A stretch of DNA of 64,000 nt, from the NCBI RefSeq assembly GCF_024703995.1, contig NZ_JAMXQV010000004.1, positions 186,001 through 250,000 of the forward strand, read 5' to 3'. Position numbers and translations under genes: made by a program. Positions 32,194 through 42,365 of this stretch are shown here, piece after piece. Source of the stretch: Amycolatopsis iheyensis. GTDB lineage: Bacteria; Actinomycetota; Actinomycetes; Mycobacteriales; Pseudonocardiaceae. The notes under the pieces are model-generated. The model saw only the letters and a program-made list of their open reading frames with translations, was not told where the DNA came from and ran no database searches. The number at the start of each line of letters is the position of its first letter. Within the stretch, counting starts at the first letter, position 1.

Positions 32194-33270
32194 TCAGGTG
32201 AGTCCGCCGGTTCCCGTGGCCCACACGGCACCCGAGGAACCGTAGACGACGCCGTTGCCGTCGCTCTGCAACGTGAACGCGAAGGTGCCGGCCCCGGTTC
32301 GGTTGGACGACCACAGCGCGCCCTGGCTGCCCGTGCCGTACAACACCAGGTTCGCGTCGGCCTGCATCAGCAACGAGTGCGCCGACCGGCCGGCCGTCCC
32401 GGAGGCCCACAGCACCCGGTAGCCCGGGGAGTAGAGCACGAGGTTCCCGTCGCTCTGCAGGGCGAGGCGGTAGCGACCGTCGGAGGAACGCAGGAACTGC
32501 CCCGGGTACAACCTCGCGTCGGCGGCGAGGCGATCGGTCTGCACGCCGGTCAACCCCGCCGCCCCACTCGCGGTCCCGGTGCTCCAGCCGGCACCACCAC
32601 CCGCGTACAGCACGGTGTTCCCGTCGTCCTGGAGCCGCACCGTCGAACTGCCCCGGCCGGCGGTGTTGCTGGCCCACAACGCACCTTGACCACCCGTGCC
32701 GTACAGGACCAGGTTCCCGTCACCCTGCATCAGCAACGAGTGCACCGATCGGCCGCTGGTACCGGTGGACCAGAGTGCGTGGTAGCCGGGTCCGTACAAC
32801 ACGAGGTTGCCGTCGCCCTGCAGGATCAGGACGTGGCGGCCGTCGGTCGAGGTGAGGTACTGGTTGGGGTACAGGCGCTGGTCGGGCCCGAGGTAGTCGC
32901 GTCCCGAGTACTCGCTCGTCCCGACGCTCCCGCCACCCGGTGCAGCGGTGATGTCCTTCGCGTGGATGTAGTGGAAGGTCGAAGCCGCGACCGTCCGTTC
33001 GCCGTAGGCGCCCTGGAAGTTCTGGTTGTACTCCTCCACCGTGACGGTTCCGTCGCCGTTCACCGCTTCCACCCAGGCGACGTGGCCCGAGGATTCGGCG
33101 ATCGCGCCGACCGCCGGAGAACTGTCCACCGCGTAGCCGCGTGGCGCGAACCACGCACCCCACGTTCCGGCGTTCCCGATCGCCCGCGGCATCTCGAAGC
33201 CGTTCCGCGCGTGGAGGCGCCAGGCGACGAAGCTCGCGCACTCGCGGTTGTAGTAGCCCCACGAATCCAA
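32194..33270 (-). CDS. CHAP-domain peptidoglycan hydrolase with bulb-lectin repeats; start unclear
   Basis: The listed span (358 residues) starts at TTG 33270. The CHAP domain has the catalytic cysteine in WGYYNRECASFVAW and a histidine in SSGHVAWVEAVNGDG; such enzymes cut peptidoglycan amide bonds. About 230 residues of bulb-type (B-lectin) repeats follow, with QGDGNLVLYG-like cores. The frame stays open upstream to 33339 and includes conserved DDYPLQWRSAGQDALL, but it holds no start codon and no signal peptide before an in-frame TGA at 33340-33342. An ATG at 33343 with an AAGGAG site is one base out of frame. The gene may be truncated or contain a frameshift near its 5' end. Confidence 0.75.
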   Translation of the reverse strand: MDSWGYYNRECASFVAWRLHARNGFEMPRAIGNAGTWGAWFAPRGYAVDSSPAVGAIAESSGHVAWVEAVNGDGTVTVEEYNQNFQGAYGERTVAASTFHYIHAKDITAAPGGGSVGTSEYSGRDYLGPDQRLYPNQYLTSTDGRHVLILQGDGNLVLYGPGYHALWSTGTSGRSVHSLLMQGDGNLVLYGTGGQGALWASNTAGRGSSTVRLQDDGNTVLYAGGGAGWSTGTASGAAGLTGVQTDRLAADARLYPGQFLRSSDGRYRLALQSDGNLVLYSPGYRVLWASGTAGRSAHSLLMQADANLVLYGTGSQGALWSSNRTGAGTFAFTLQSDGNGVVYGSSGAVWATGTGGLT

Positions 33271-33523
33271 GAGCGCGTCCTGCCCGGCGCTGCGCCATTG
33301 AAGGGGGTAATCATCCGTTCCGGCTGGCTTTCCTGTCCCTCATCAGACTCCTTGCGGTCGATTCGACCGGGCCTGTATCGCCCTGGGCGGGGCGGAATGT
33401 GACAGCGCCCCGGGAAATCAGTCGTTCGGCGGAGCAGACCTGAGACGTGTGCCGGACGGTGATCGCCGGACTTCACCCGGTGAATCCGGAACACGTGATT
33501 CGTCCGGCGGGTTAGGTTGGGGC

Positions 33524-33970
33524 ATGAGCGTTGATCTGGAGCAGGTTCGCACGCTGTCGCTGCAGGAGAACGGCCTGGCCACCGTGGCCACCACGCGGGG
33601 TGATGGCACCGTTCACTCCTCCGTCGTCAACGCCGGTGTCTTCGCCGATCCGGTGACCGGCGCCCCCGGTGTCGCGTACGTCGCTGTCGGGCGGGCGCAC
33701 AAGCTTGCCCTGCTGCGGCGGGCCGGGCATGCCACCGTGACCTTCCGGCGCGGCTGGAACTGGGTCTCCGTCACCGGCGCCACCCACCTCGTCGGCCCCG
33801 ACGACCCCGATCCCGCCTTCGACGCCGCCGGCCTGCCGAAGTTGCTGCGTGACGTCTTCATCGCCGCCACCGGCACCCACGACGACTGGGCCGAGTACGA
33901 CCGCGTGATGGCCGAAGAGCGCCGGGTCGCGGTCTTCGTCACGGCCGACCGGATCATCGGCAACCCCTGA
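33524..33970 (+). CDS. PPOX-class F420/FMN-dependent protein
   Basis: A 148-residue split-barrel flavoprotein-like protein. The N-terminus SLQENGLATVATTRGDGTVHSSVVNAG and later GHATVTFRRGWNWVSVTGATHL fit the PPOX/FDOR family, whose mycobacterial members use F420. The substrate is unknown; roles include reducing biliverdin-like or aflatoxin-like compounds. ATG 33524 was chosen as the family start over an earlier in-frame ATG at 33449 that would add arginine-rich sequence. The next gene begins 28 bases after its stop. Confidence 0.8.
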   Translation: MSVDLEQVRTLSLQENGLATVATTRGDGTVHSSVVNAGVFADPVTGAPGVAYVAVGRAHKLALLRRAGHATVTFRRGWNWVSVTGATHLVGPDDPDPAFDAAGLPKLLRDVFIAATGTHDDWAEYDRVMAEERRVAVFVTADRIIGNP

Positions 33971-33998
33971 CCCCCGCCCGGCCCCAGGAGTCGATCCG

Positions 33999-34574
33999 TT
34001 GTCCGAGTCCCCGCACCGCGTCACCGTGCCGGTCAAGATCCTGATCGGCGTGCTCCTCGTCGCCGACGCCGGCTTCGGCGCGGCCCTCGCCGCCGGCCTG
34101 GTGCGCAATCTCTCGCCATGGCTGGTCGGCGGCGCCTACGCGGCGACCGTGGTTCTCGCCGTCGTGGCCTTCCGCGTCTCTCGCGCCCGCACGCTCAAGC
34201 GCGGCTACGCGAGCCTGCAGGACCTCACCGTCGGCGACGAGGGTCTCCGCGTGCCCGCGGGCACCCTCAGCACGCGGGTGATCCCGTGGTCGCAGATCGC
34301 CGACATCTCCCCGCGGCGCTCGGCCCGCTTCGGCGACGGCTTCCTGCGTGACGCCCTCTGGGTCGACCTGGTCACCGGCGGTGGCCTCGAGACCTCGGTG
34401 CAGCGCTACGCGCCCCGCGGCCGGCTCGCGCCCGCGCCGCCCGGCCGCCGGCAGTTCGAGCAGACGGCGATCCTCGACCCCGCCCTGTTCGACGCCGTGC
34501 TCGACCGGCTCCGGAAGGAGCTGCGGCACCGGCAGCTGCAAGCCCAGCTCCGCGGCACACCCCGCATCCGCTGA
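33999..34574 (+). CDS. Membrane protein with PH-like domain
   Basis: A 191-residue protein. Two transmembrane segments lie at residues ~12-35 (VKILIGVLLVADAGFGAALAAG) and ~42-60. A cytoplasmic part follows with a bacterial PH-like beta pattern (GYASLQDLTVGDEGLRVP, STRVIPWSQIADI). These proteins are common in actinobacteria and have no defined function; many are accessory membrane proteins. The start is TTG 33999 behind CAGGAG. It may be co-transcribed with the PPOX gene. Confidence 0.7.
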   Translation: MSESPHRVTVPVKILIGVLLVADAGFGAALAAGLVRNLSPWLVGGAYAATVVLAVVAFRVSRARTLKRGYASLQDLTVGDEGLRVPAGTLSTRVIPWSQIADISPRRSARFGDGFLRDALWVDLVTGGGLETSVQRYAPRGRLAPAPPGRRQFEQTAILDPALFDAVLDRLRKELRHRQLQAQLRGTPRIR

Positions 34575-34583
34575 CGGCCCCGG

Positions 34584-35153
34584 TCAGCCGAGCCGGCCCA
34601 GCAGCTCCTTCGGCACGATCCGCACCGGGAACGGCCGCTCGGCCTCGCAGACTTCGTCACCCGCTGCTTTGGCCACCTGCTGATAGTGGCCGTCCTCGTC
34701 CAGCTCGAACACCGTGAGGGCGGGTTCCTCCGGGTCGATCACCCAGTAACTCCCGGTCCCGAGCCGCTCGTAGACCGCCTTCTTGAGGTTCAGGTCGTAG
34801 ATCGCCGTACTGGGCGACAGCACTTCCACCGCCAGCACCGGGGGTGCCGGGAGGTCCTTCTCGGTGAAGTCTTCGTCCCGCCCGACCAGGACGTCGGGCT
34901 GGAGTTCGGTCTTGTCGCCGTGGTGCACCGAAAAGGGGGCTCCGAGAACGTCGAACTCAGGCGGACAAGCATCTTCCAGCACGCCATAGAGGCGGTAGAC
35001 GATCTTCTGGTGCTTGAACCCGGGAGCCGGGGTCACGAGCAGCGCCCCGTCGATGAGTTCGTATCTTCGTCCGTCATCCGGCATCCCCTCGAGGTCGCGC
35101 ACCGTCATGGGGCCCGACCCGGTCGGATACTGGAAGTCCGTCATGAGAGTCAT
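34584..35153 (-). CDS. Uma2-family putative endonuclease
   Basis: A 189-residue protein of the Uma2 (DUF820) family, PD-(D/E)xK-fold nucleases widespread in actinobacteria and cyanobacteria. The pattern RRYELIDGALLVTP at the start, LQPDVLVGRDED, APPVLAVEVLSPST (the D...ExK-like centre, where the lysine of ExK is replaced by ValGluVal) and YWVIDPEEPALTVFEL is typical. ATG 35153 follows AAGGAGG. It lies downstream of lepA on the same strand but behind a hairpin, so it is probably a separate transcript. The biological role is unknown. Confidence 0.8.
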   Translation of the reverse strand: MTLMTDFQYPTGSGPMTVRDLEGMPDDGRRYELIDGALLVTPAPGFKHQKIVYRLYGVLEDACPPEFDVLGAPFSVHHGDKTELQPDVLVGRDEDFTEKDLPAPPVLAVEVLSPSTAIYDLNLKKAVYERLGTGSYWVIDPEEPALTVFELDEDGHYQQVAKAAGDEVCEAERPFPVRIVPKELLGRLG

Positions 35154-35226
35154 GGTGCCCTCCTTTCGCTCTTCGCACCAGAGCGAACCAGAGAGCACCG
35201 ACAGAAACCGCGTCGAACACGGGTTC

Positions 35227-35264
35227 GGCCCCCATATTCACGCGGAGGCGTGAATATGGGGGCC
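35227..35264. terminator. Perfect 17-bp hairpin after lepA
   Basis: Arms GGCCCCCATATTCACGC (35227-35243) and its complement (35248-35264) enclose a four-base loop (GGAG). It lies 22 bases after the lepA stop on the minus strand and before the Uma2 gene, and is the likely lepA transcript end. There is no T-run. Confidence 0.7.
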
Positions 35265-35285
35265 GGTGTCACATCAATGGAACAG

Positions 35286-37136
<1,851 letters not shown>

Positions 37137-37251
37137 TCGAATGAGTCCTCGGAAAGTCGGGGATGGCCACCTCTATGTTCCCATGGCCCTCCGGGTGCGG
37201 GTGGGGGTCATCCCCGATGCGGGTTTCGATGATCCGTGGTGCCCTCGAAGT

Positions 37252-37872
37252 ATGAGCACTTCGCACCAGCCGGCACCCCCTCCCCAGCCGGAGACCAGCG
37301 GCTTCGCCCGCGTTCTCGACCGTGCGTTCGGTCACCCCTCCGGACCGCTCGGCCGCCTCGGCGGCCGGCTGATGGCCCGGGGCAACGCCGCCACCGAACA
37401 CCGGATCGTCGACCTGGCCAAGATCGAACCGGACGAGACCGTCCTCGTCGTCGGTCCCGGGCCCGGTGTCGGCCTGGCCGCCGCCGCCCGGCTGGCCGGG
37501 CGCGCGATCGGCGTCGACCCCTCCCCCGAGATGCTCGCGCTGTGCCACGAGCGCTGCGGCGACGCGGTGGAGCTGCGCGAGGGGTCGGCCGCGCACACCG
37601 GCGAGCCCGGCGAGTCCGTCGACGTCGTGCTGACGGTGAACAACGTCATGCTCTGGGACGACCGCGCGGCCGGGTTCGCCGAGCTGTGCCGGGTGCTGCG
37701 GCCCGGCGGGCGGCTGCTGCTGTCCGCGCACGAGAAGTGGCTGCCCGTGAGCAGGCACGTCCTGGCCGACGAGGCCGCCGCGGCGGGCTTCGCCGACCTG
37801 CAGACCTGGACGTGGGAGCCGCCCGGCTTCACCGCGCTCGCGGCGCAGCTGCGCGCCGTCAGGCCCGCCTAG
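37252..37872 (+). CDS. Class I SAM-dependent methyltransferase
   Basis: A 206-residue methyltransferase. The SAM-binding motif is VLVVGPGPGVGLAAAARLAG near residues 65-80, followed by an acidic residue in IGVDPSPEML, and post-motif VDVVLTVNNVMLWDD. The N-terminal ~40 residues are proline-rich. The end WEPPGFTALAAQLRAV lies in a lid-like helix. Small-molecule methylation is likely, with the target unknown. ATG 37252 was chosen because the longer frame runs into the divergent lepA promoter. Its stop overlaps the convergent VOC gene by 4 bases. Confidence 0.84.
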   Translation: MSTSHQPAPPPQPETSGFARVLDRAFGHPSGPLGRLGGRLMARGNAATEHRIVDLAKIEPDETVLVVGPGPGVGLAAAARLAGRAIGVDPSPEMLALCHERCGDAVELREGSAAHTGEPGESVDVVLTVNNVMLWDDRAAGFAELCRVLRPGGRLLLSAHEKWLPVSRHVLADEAAAAGFADLQTWTWEPPGFTALAAQLRAVRPA

Positions 37873-38243
37873 CGGGTGTCGGTGCGGATCGGGTGGCCCT
37901 CGGGCACCTCGACCAGCACGATCCGCGTGCCGTCCGGGTCGGCGATCCAGGCCTCGTCGAGGCCCCAGGGCTCGCGCTGGGCGTCCCGCACCGGCTCGAG
38001 CCCTTTCGCCTTCAACTCGGCCAAGGTGCCGGCCAGGTCCCTGACCTGCAGCCAGAGCACCAGATCGGGCGACGAGCCCGCCTCGCCCCGGCCGGAGACC
38101 TCCAGGGCGCCGTGGCCGAGGAAGAACACGGTGCCGCCGGGGAACTCGCGCTCCACCGCCAGGCCCAGGGTGTCGCGGTAGAACGCCGTCGTCGCGACGG
38201 CGTCACGCGGGCGGACGATCAGCCTGCTCTTCAGGACTTCCAT
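37869..38243 (-). CDS. VOC-family protein
   Basis: A 124-residue vicinal-oxygen-chelate protein. It begins MEVLKSRLIVRPRDAVATTAFYRDTLG and ends with WIADPDGTRIVLVEVPEGHP, the paired beta-alpha-beta pattern of glyoxalase/dioxygenase folds. The metal ligand glutamate of glyoxalase I (E in xDPxGxxxE/D) corresponds to VEV here. The function is open. It lies 23 bases downstream of the EamA transporter stop and could share its transcript. Confidence 0.8.
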   Translation of the reverse strand: MEVLKSRLIVRPRDAVATTAFYRDTLGLAVEREFPGGTVFFLGHGALEVSGRGEAGSSPDLVLWLQVRDLAGTLAELKAKGLEPVRDAQREPWGLDEAWIADPDGTRIVLVEVPEGHPIRTDTR

Positions 38244-38266
38244 CCGACCATCCCTACCGGACGCGC

Positions 38267-39130
38267 TCAGGCGGCCGCAATCGCGGCGATGCCGGCCAGC
38301 ACGACCACCGACCCGGCCAGCCGCCGCATCGCGTTGCTCTCGCCCAGCACCAGCCAGGCGGCCAGGCCGCCGAGCACGATGCTCAGCTCGCGGGCGGGGG
38401 CGACCAGGCTGACCGGCGCCATGGTGAGGGCGTAGAGCACGAGGATGTAGGCGATCGGCGAGAGCACGGCGACCAGCAGCACCTCGCGGCGGTGTTCCCG
38501 CCAGACCCGGGCCACCTCGGCGCGCCCGGCCAGCGCGCCGGGTCCGAGCATGACGCTCTGCAGCACCGAGCCGAGGCCGAAGTAGACCAGCGGCGGCACG
38601 CCGAGCCCGGTCACCGAGTGCGCGTCCCAGAGCGTGTAGCCGGCGATGGTGGCGCCGGTCAGCAGGCCGTAGCCGATGCCGGCCTTCACCTTCGCCGGGT
38701 CGCCGCCCTGGCGGCCGGTGCTGATCACCAGCACGCCGGCGACCACGAGGAACGCGCCGAGCAGGCCGAGCCACCCTGGCCGTTCGCCGAGCAGCAGGAC
38801 GGCCGCCAGCACCGACAGCAACGGCCCGGTGCCCCGCGCGACGGGGTAGACGACGGACAGGTCGCCGACGCGGTACCCGTGCTGCAGCACGATGCCGTAG
38901 GCGATGTGCAGGATCGCGGTGACGACCGCGGCGAGCAGCCAGCTCCACTGTGGACGGTCGGTCTCGACGACCAGCAGCACGACCGTGACCGGCAGCAGCA
39001 CGACCGCGGAAACCGTGTAGTAGAGCCAGACGAACTGGGTGCCCCCGGAGGAGATCCGCTTGGCGGCGAGGTTCCACGCGGCGTGCACGACCGCGGCGAC
39101 GAGGACGAAGGACAGTGCGGTGGTGTTCAC
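38267..39130 (-). CDS. EamA-family DMT transporter
   Basis: A 287-residue membrane protein with about ten hydrophobic segments and the two EamA repeats: residues ~1-140 (VAAVVHAAWNLAAKRISSGG, YPVARGTGPLLSVLAAVLLLGERPG) and ~150-287 (ALTMAPVSLVAPARELSIVLGGLAAWLVLGE). The EamA motif with a glutamate in LLGERPG/LVLGESNA is repeated in both halves. Members export amino acids or metabolites. The VOC protein follows it on the same strand. The substrate is unknown. Confidence 0.87.
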   Translation of the reverse strand: MNTTALSFVLVAAVVHAAWNLAAKRISSGGTQFVWLYYTVSAVVLLPVTVVLLVVETDRPQWSWLLAAVVTAILHIAYGIVLQHGYRVGDLSVVYPVARGTGPLLSVLAAVLLLGERPGWLGLLGAFLVVAGVLVISTGRQGGDPAKVKAGIGYGLLTGATIAGYTLWDAHSVTGLGVPPLVYFGLGSVLQSVMLGPGALAGRAEVARVWREHRREVLLVAVLSPIAYILVLYALTMAPVSLVAPARELSIVLGGLAAWLVLGESNAMRRLAGSVVVLAGIAAIAAA

Positions 39131-39472
39131 GGGACCCCTTCGGGTTTTCGCGCGCGCGAAAACCGGGTCCTCCAGGCTTTTGCCCCGTCAGATGAACGAC
39201 GTGCCGTCCGGGCCCGCCGATGGTGCCGCTCGGACCAGACCCGCCGATCCTGGTTGTCGTGTACGAGCTGCGCGGACCGGCGACGGAACCCTAGGCACTG
39301 ACCTGCCTCCACCGTACTCCTGGTGATCAGGTCCCGCCGGAAGCGGCCGCGAGCTGGGCTGTTAAAGTGGACGCTCGTTGTCGTGCGGCGTTCCGTCATG
39401 GAGGAAACCCGCGCATCGCGGGGCCACATCAGCGCGGCGGCGAATCTCACCGAGTGAAGCAGGAGTTGCCCT
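39131..39472 (+). other. Non-coding leader/promoter region before rpsT
   Basis: This 342-base stretch carries no supported gene. It contains the divergent promoters of the EamA transporter and rpsT. A short hairpin (CCCGCG/CGCGGG, 39408-39422) lies about 50 bases before rpsT and may belong to its mRNA leader, which in other bacteria can take part in S20 autoregulation. I see no other structure. Confidence 0.5.
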
Positions 39473-39733
39473 ATGGCCAACATCAAGTCGCAGATCAAGC
39501 GCATCACCACGAACGAGAAGGCGCGTCAGCGCAACCAGGCGATCCGGTCCTCGGTGAAGACCGCGATCCGCAAGGTCCGCGAAGCCGCCGAGGCCGGCGA
39601 GAAGGCCAAGGCCGTCGAGCTGCAGCGCGACGCCGCCCAGAAGCTGGACAAGGCCGTCGCGAAGGGCGTCATCCACGCCAACCAGGCCGCCAACAAGAAG
39701 TCGGCGCTCGCCAAGCGCGTCAACGCGCTCTGA
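39473..39733 (+). CDS. rpsT: Small-subunit ribosomal protein S20
   Basis: An 86-residue protein of the S20 family: [35 protein letters not shown] is the RNA-binding N-terminus and [21 protein letters not shown] the conserved end. It binds 16S rRNA early in 30S assembly. ATG 39473 follows GCAGGAG. A textbook intrinsic terminator lies just downstream, so it is a single-gene transcript, opposite in strand to holA as in mycobacteria. Confidence 0.97.
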   Translation: MANIKSQIKRITTNEKARQRNQAIRSSVKTAIRKVREAAEAGEKAKAVELQRDAAQKLDKAVAKGVIHANQAANKKSALAKRVNAL

Positions 39734-39752
39734 GCTGGTTGATTTCTGGGAG

Positions 39753-39780
39753 AGCCCCGGCTTCGGCCGGGGCTTTCTTC
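39753..39780 (+). terminator. Intrinsic terminator of rpsT (UUCG tetraloop)
   Basis: AGCCCCGGC (39753-39761), loop TTCG, GCCGGGGCT (39766-39774), then TTCTTC. It starts about 20 bases after the rpsT stop. A perfect 9-bp stem with a stable tetraloop and a T-rich tail makes a strong terminator, and it also faces the convergent holA gene. Confidence 0.85.
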
Positions 39781-39791
39781 ATGCCCGGACC

Positions 39792-40772
39792 TCAGCGGTC
39801 GCCCTTGGCGGCCGCCACCTCGAGGACCGCGCGCTCCAGGGCATAGCCCGGATCGGCCGCCACGCCCTTGACCTCGGCGTTCAGCCGCGCCACCACCCGC
39901 ATGGCCGCGGCCAGGCCGTCCTGGTTCCAGCCCCGCACCTGGCCCTGCGCCTTGCGGATCTTCCACGGCGGCATGCCCAGCTCGCCGGCCAGCTGGTTCG
40001 GGTTGCCGCGCCCCGCACCGGAAACCCGCGCGATCGTGCGGACCGCGTCGGCCAGCGCGTCGGCCACCAGGACGTGCGGGACGCCCAGCTGCATCGCCCA
40101 GCGAAGTGACTCCAGGGCCGCCGACCGGTCGCCGCTGACCGCCTTCTCGGCGACGGCGAAGCCCGTCACGTCGGCGCGGCCGCGGTGGTAGCGGCGGACG
40201 GCGTCGGCGTCGACCGTCCCGCCCGTGTCGGCCACCAGCTGGCTCGCCGCCGAAGAGAGTTCACGCAGGTCGGAGCCGACGGCGTCGATCAGCGCGGCCA
40301 CGCCGCCCGGGTCGATCTTGCCGCCGGCCCGCCGCACCTCGTGCCGGACGAACTGCTCCCGCTCGGCCAGCTTGGTCAGCTTCGGGCACTCGGTGATCTC
40401 GGCGCCCGCCTTCTTCAGCGCGGCCGGCAGCGACTTGCCCGCCTTGCTGCGGCCGCCGCCGGTGTGCACGACGACCAGCACGACGCCGTCCGCCGGGTCC
40501 TTCAGGTACGCCGCCACGGCGTCGGCCAGCTCCTGCGAGATGTCCTGCGCCGACTCGAGGACGATCACCCGGCCCTCGCTGAACAGCGACGGGCTGACGA
40601 GTTCGGCCAGCTCGGGCGCTGTGAGATCGGACACCCGGACCCGGGTGAGCTCGGCCGTGGCGTCGAGCGCGCGGGCCGCGGCGAGCGTCTCGCGGACGGC
40701 CCGTTCGATCAGCAGTTCTTCCTCCCCGAGCACCAGGAGCAGCGGGGCCGGGGCGGTGGCTTGCGCGGTCAC
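39792..40772 (-). CDS. holA: DNA polymerase III subunit delta
   Basis: A 326-residue clamp-loader subunit. It begins ATAPAPLLLVLGEEELLIERAV, with an AAA+-like fold (no Walker A lysine, as expected for delta), followed by VIVLESAQDI, the TGGGRSKAGKSLPAALKKAGA segment and the helical collar LESLRWAMQLGVPHVLVADAL at the C-terminus. Delta opens the beta sliding clamp. ATG 40772 gives normal length. The gene is convergent with rpsT and divergent from the riboswitch/thrC region. Confidence 0.92.
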   Translation of the reverse strand: MTAQATAPAPLLLVLGEEELLIERAVRETLAAARALDATAELTRVRVSDLTAPELAELVSPSLFSEGRVIVLESAQDISQELADAVAAYLKDPADGVVLVVVHTGGGRSKAGKSLPAALKKAGAEITECPKLTKLAEREQFVRHEVRRAGGKIDPGGVAALIDAVGSDLRELSSAASQLVADTGGTVDADAVRRYHRGRADVTGFAVAEKAVSGDRSAALESLRWAMQLGVPHVLVADALADAVRTIARVSGAGRGNPNQLAGELGMPPWKIRKAQGQVRGWNQDGLAAAMRVVARLNAEVKGVAADPGYALERAVLEVAAAKGDR

Positions 40773-40911
40773 GCGACGATCCTCTCACTTCTTCCGGCGT
40801 GCGCCCTCTCCGGTGACGTCGGGCGGCCGGCATGGCACGGCGTGAGCACCATGTCGTACGGTGTCATCGAGGCAGCGCGCCTTCGCCGCGCGCACCGACA
40901 ATCGAATACCG

Positions 40912-41043
40912 CTCATCCAGAGGGGCAGAGGGAACGGCCCGACGAAGCCCCGGCAACCGGCGTACAGCCTGTCATCCCGCGATCGCGGGGTAGCTGACGA
41001 CCACGGTGCCAATTCCGGCCCGCTTCGGCGGGGCAGATGAGGA
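40912..41043 (+). promoter_or_regulatory. SAM-I (S-box) riboswitch upstream of thrC
   Basis: The core AGAGGGGCAGAGGGAACGGCC matches the first S-box block, followed by CGACGAAGCCCCGGCAACCGG and GGTGCCAATTCC, both SAM-I consensus elements. P1 pairs CTCATC (40912-40917) with GATGAG (41036-41041). The element ends 14 bases before the thrC ATG, where SAM binding probably blocks translation or transcription. The identity as SAM-I rather than SAM-IV follows from these blocks. Confidence 0.88.
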
Positions 41044-41056
41044 AAGGAACCTCGCG

Positions 41057-42322
41057 ATGACCGCAACCCTCGGCACGACCTCCACCACCAAGACCCCGGA
41101 CCTCGGTCCCGCCGTCGAGCTGGTGTCGAAGGAAGAGGGCCACCGGCAGCCGCTCGCTCCCGAGTTCGTCTCCGCCGAAGACTTTTCGCCGCTCGAGGTC
41201 GCCTACGACTTCGGGCGTGTGCGCCGCGAGGACATCGAGGCGGGCCCCAAGAACATCTGGCGCTACAAGAAGCTCCTCCCGGTTCCGTCGAACATCGAAG
41301 AGATCCCGAACACCGAGCCGGGTGCGACCCGGTTGATCCGCGCCGACCGGCTGGCCAAGGAGCTCGGCCTCAAGAGCGTCTGGATCAAGGACGACACCGG
41401 CAACCCGACGCACTCGTTCAAGGACCGCGTCGTCGCCGTCGCGCTGGCCGCGGCCCGCGAGTTCGGGTTCGAGGTGCTCGCGTGTCCGTCGACCGGCAAC
41501 CTGGCCAACGCGACGGCCGCCGCCGCGGCCCGCGCGGGCTGGCGGTCGGTCGTGCTGATCCCGAAGACCCTCGAACGCGCCAAGATCCTCACGACGGCGG
41601 TGTACGACGGCGACCTGATCGCCGTGGACGGCAACTACGACGACGTCAACCGCCTCGCCACCGAGCTGGCCGGCGAGCACCCGAAGTGGGCGTTCGTGAA
41701 CGTGAACGTCCGGCCGTACTACTCGGAGGGTTCGAAGACGCTGGCCTTCGAGGTCGCCGAGCAGCTCGGCTGGCGCATCCCGCCGCAGATCGTGGTGCCG
41801 ATCGCCTCCGGTTCCCAGTTGACGAAGGTGGACAAGGGTTTCCGCGAGCTGGGCCAGCTCGGCCTGGTGGAAGCCAGCCCGTACAAGGTGTTCGGCGCGC
41901 AGGCGACGGGCTGCTCCCCGGTGTCGGCGGCGTTCCGCGCGGGCCAGGACGTGGTCCAGCCGGTGAAGCCGGACACGATCGCCCGCTCCCTGGCGATCGG
42001 CAACCCGGCCGACGGCCCGTACGTGCTCGACATCGTCAACCGCACGGGCGGCGCGATCGAGGACGTGACGGACGAAGAGGTCGTCGAAGGCATCCGCCTG
42101 CTGGCCCGCACCGAAGGCGTCTTCACCGAGACAGCGGGCGGGGTCACCGTGGCAACGGCGAAGAAGCTGGTGGAGACGGGCAAGCTGGACCCGGACGCGG
42201 AGACGGTCCTCCTGATCACGGGCGACGGCCTCAAGACCCTGGACGCGGTGGAGAACCACGTGGGCCCCAAGGCGATCGTGCCGCCGTCGGCTGCCGCGGT
42301 GAACGAGGCGCTCGGCTACTGA
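41057..42322 (+). CDS. thrC: Threonine synthase
   Basis: A 421-residue PLP enzyme converting O-phosphohomoserine to threonine. The PLP lysine sits in NPTHSFKDRVVAVAL, the family's core motif, near residue 127, and the conserved ACPSTGNLANATAAAAARAG phosphate-binding region and GSGSQLTKVDKG-like segment follow. ATG 41057 has a GGAAAGGA ribosome-binding site directly after the SAM riboswitch. A 13-bp hairpin follows the stop. Control by SAM links threonine to methionine supply, both made from homoserine derivatives. Confidence 0.93.
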   Translation: MTATLGTTSTTKTPDLGPAVELVSKEEGHRQPLAPEFVSAEDFSPLEVAYDFGRVRREDIEAGPKNIWRYKKLLPVPSNIEEIPNTEPGATRLIRADRLAKELGLKSVWIKDDTGNPTHSFKDRVVAVALAAAREFGFEVLACPSTGNLANATAAAAARAGWRSVVLIPKTLERAKILTTAVYDGDLIAVDGNYDDVNRLATELAGEHPKWAFVNVNVRPYYSEGSKTLAFEVAEQLGWRIPPQIVVPIASGSQLTKVDKGFRELGQLGLVEASPYKVFGAQATGCSPVSAAFRAGQDVVQPVKPDTIARSLAIGNPADGPYVLDIVNRTGGAIEDVTDEEVVEGIRLLARTEGVFTETAGGVTVATAKKLVETGKLDPDAETVLLITGDGLKTLDAVENHVGPKAIVPPSAAAVNEALGY

Positions 42323-42334
42323 GGTTCGCCGGCC

Positions 42335-42365
42335 CCGGGGCGGGCGACGCTTTCGCCCGCCCCGG
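42335..42365 (+). terminator. Hairpin terminator after thrC
   Basis: Arms CCGGGGCGGGCGA (42335-42347) and TCGCCCGCCCCGG (42353-42365) are perfect complements around a 5-base loop, starting 12 bases after the thrC stop. There is no T-run. Confidence 0.7.
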
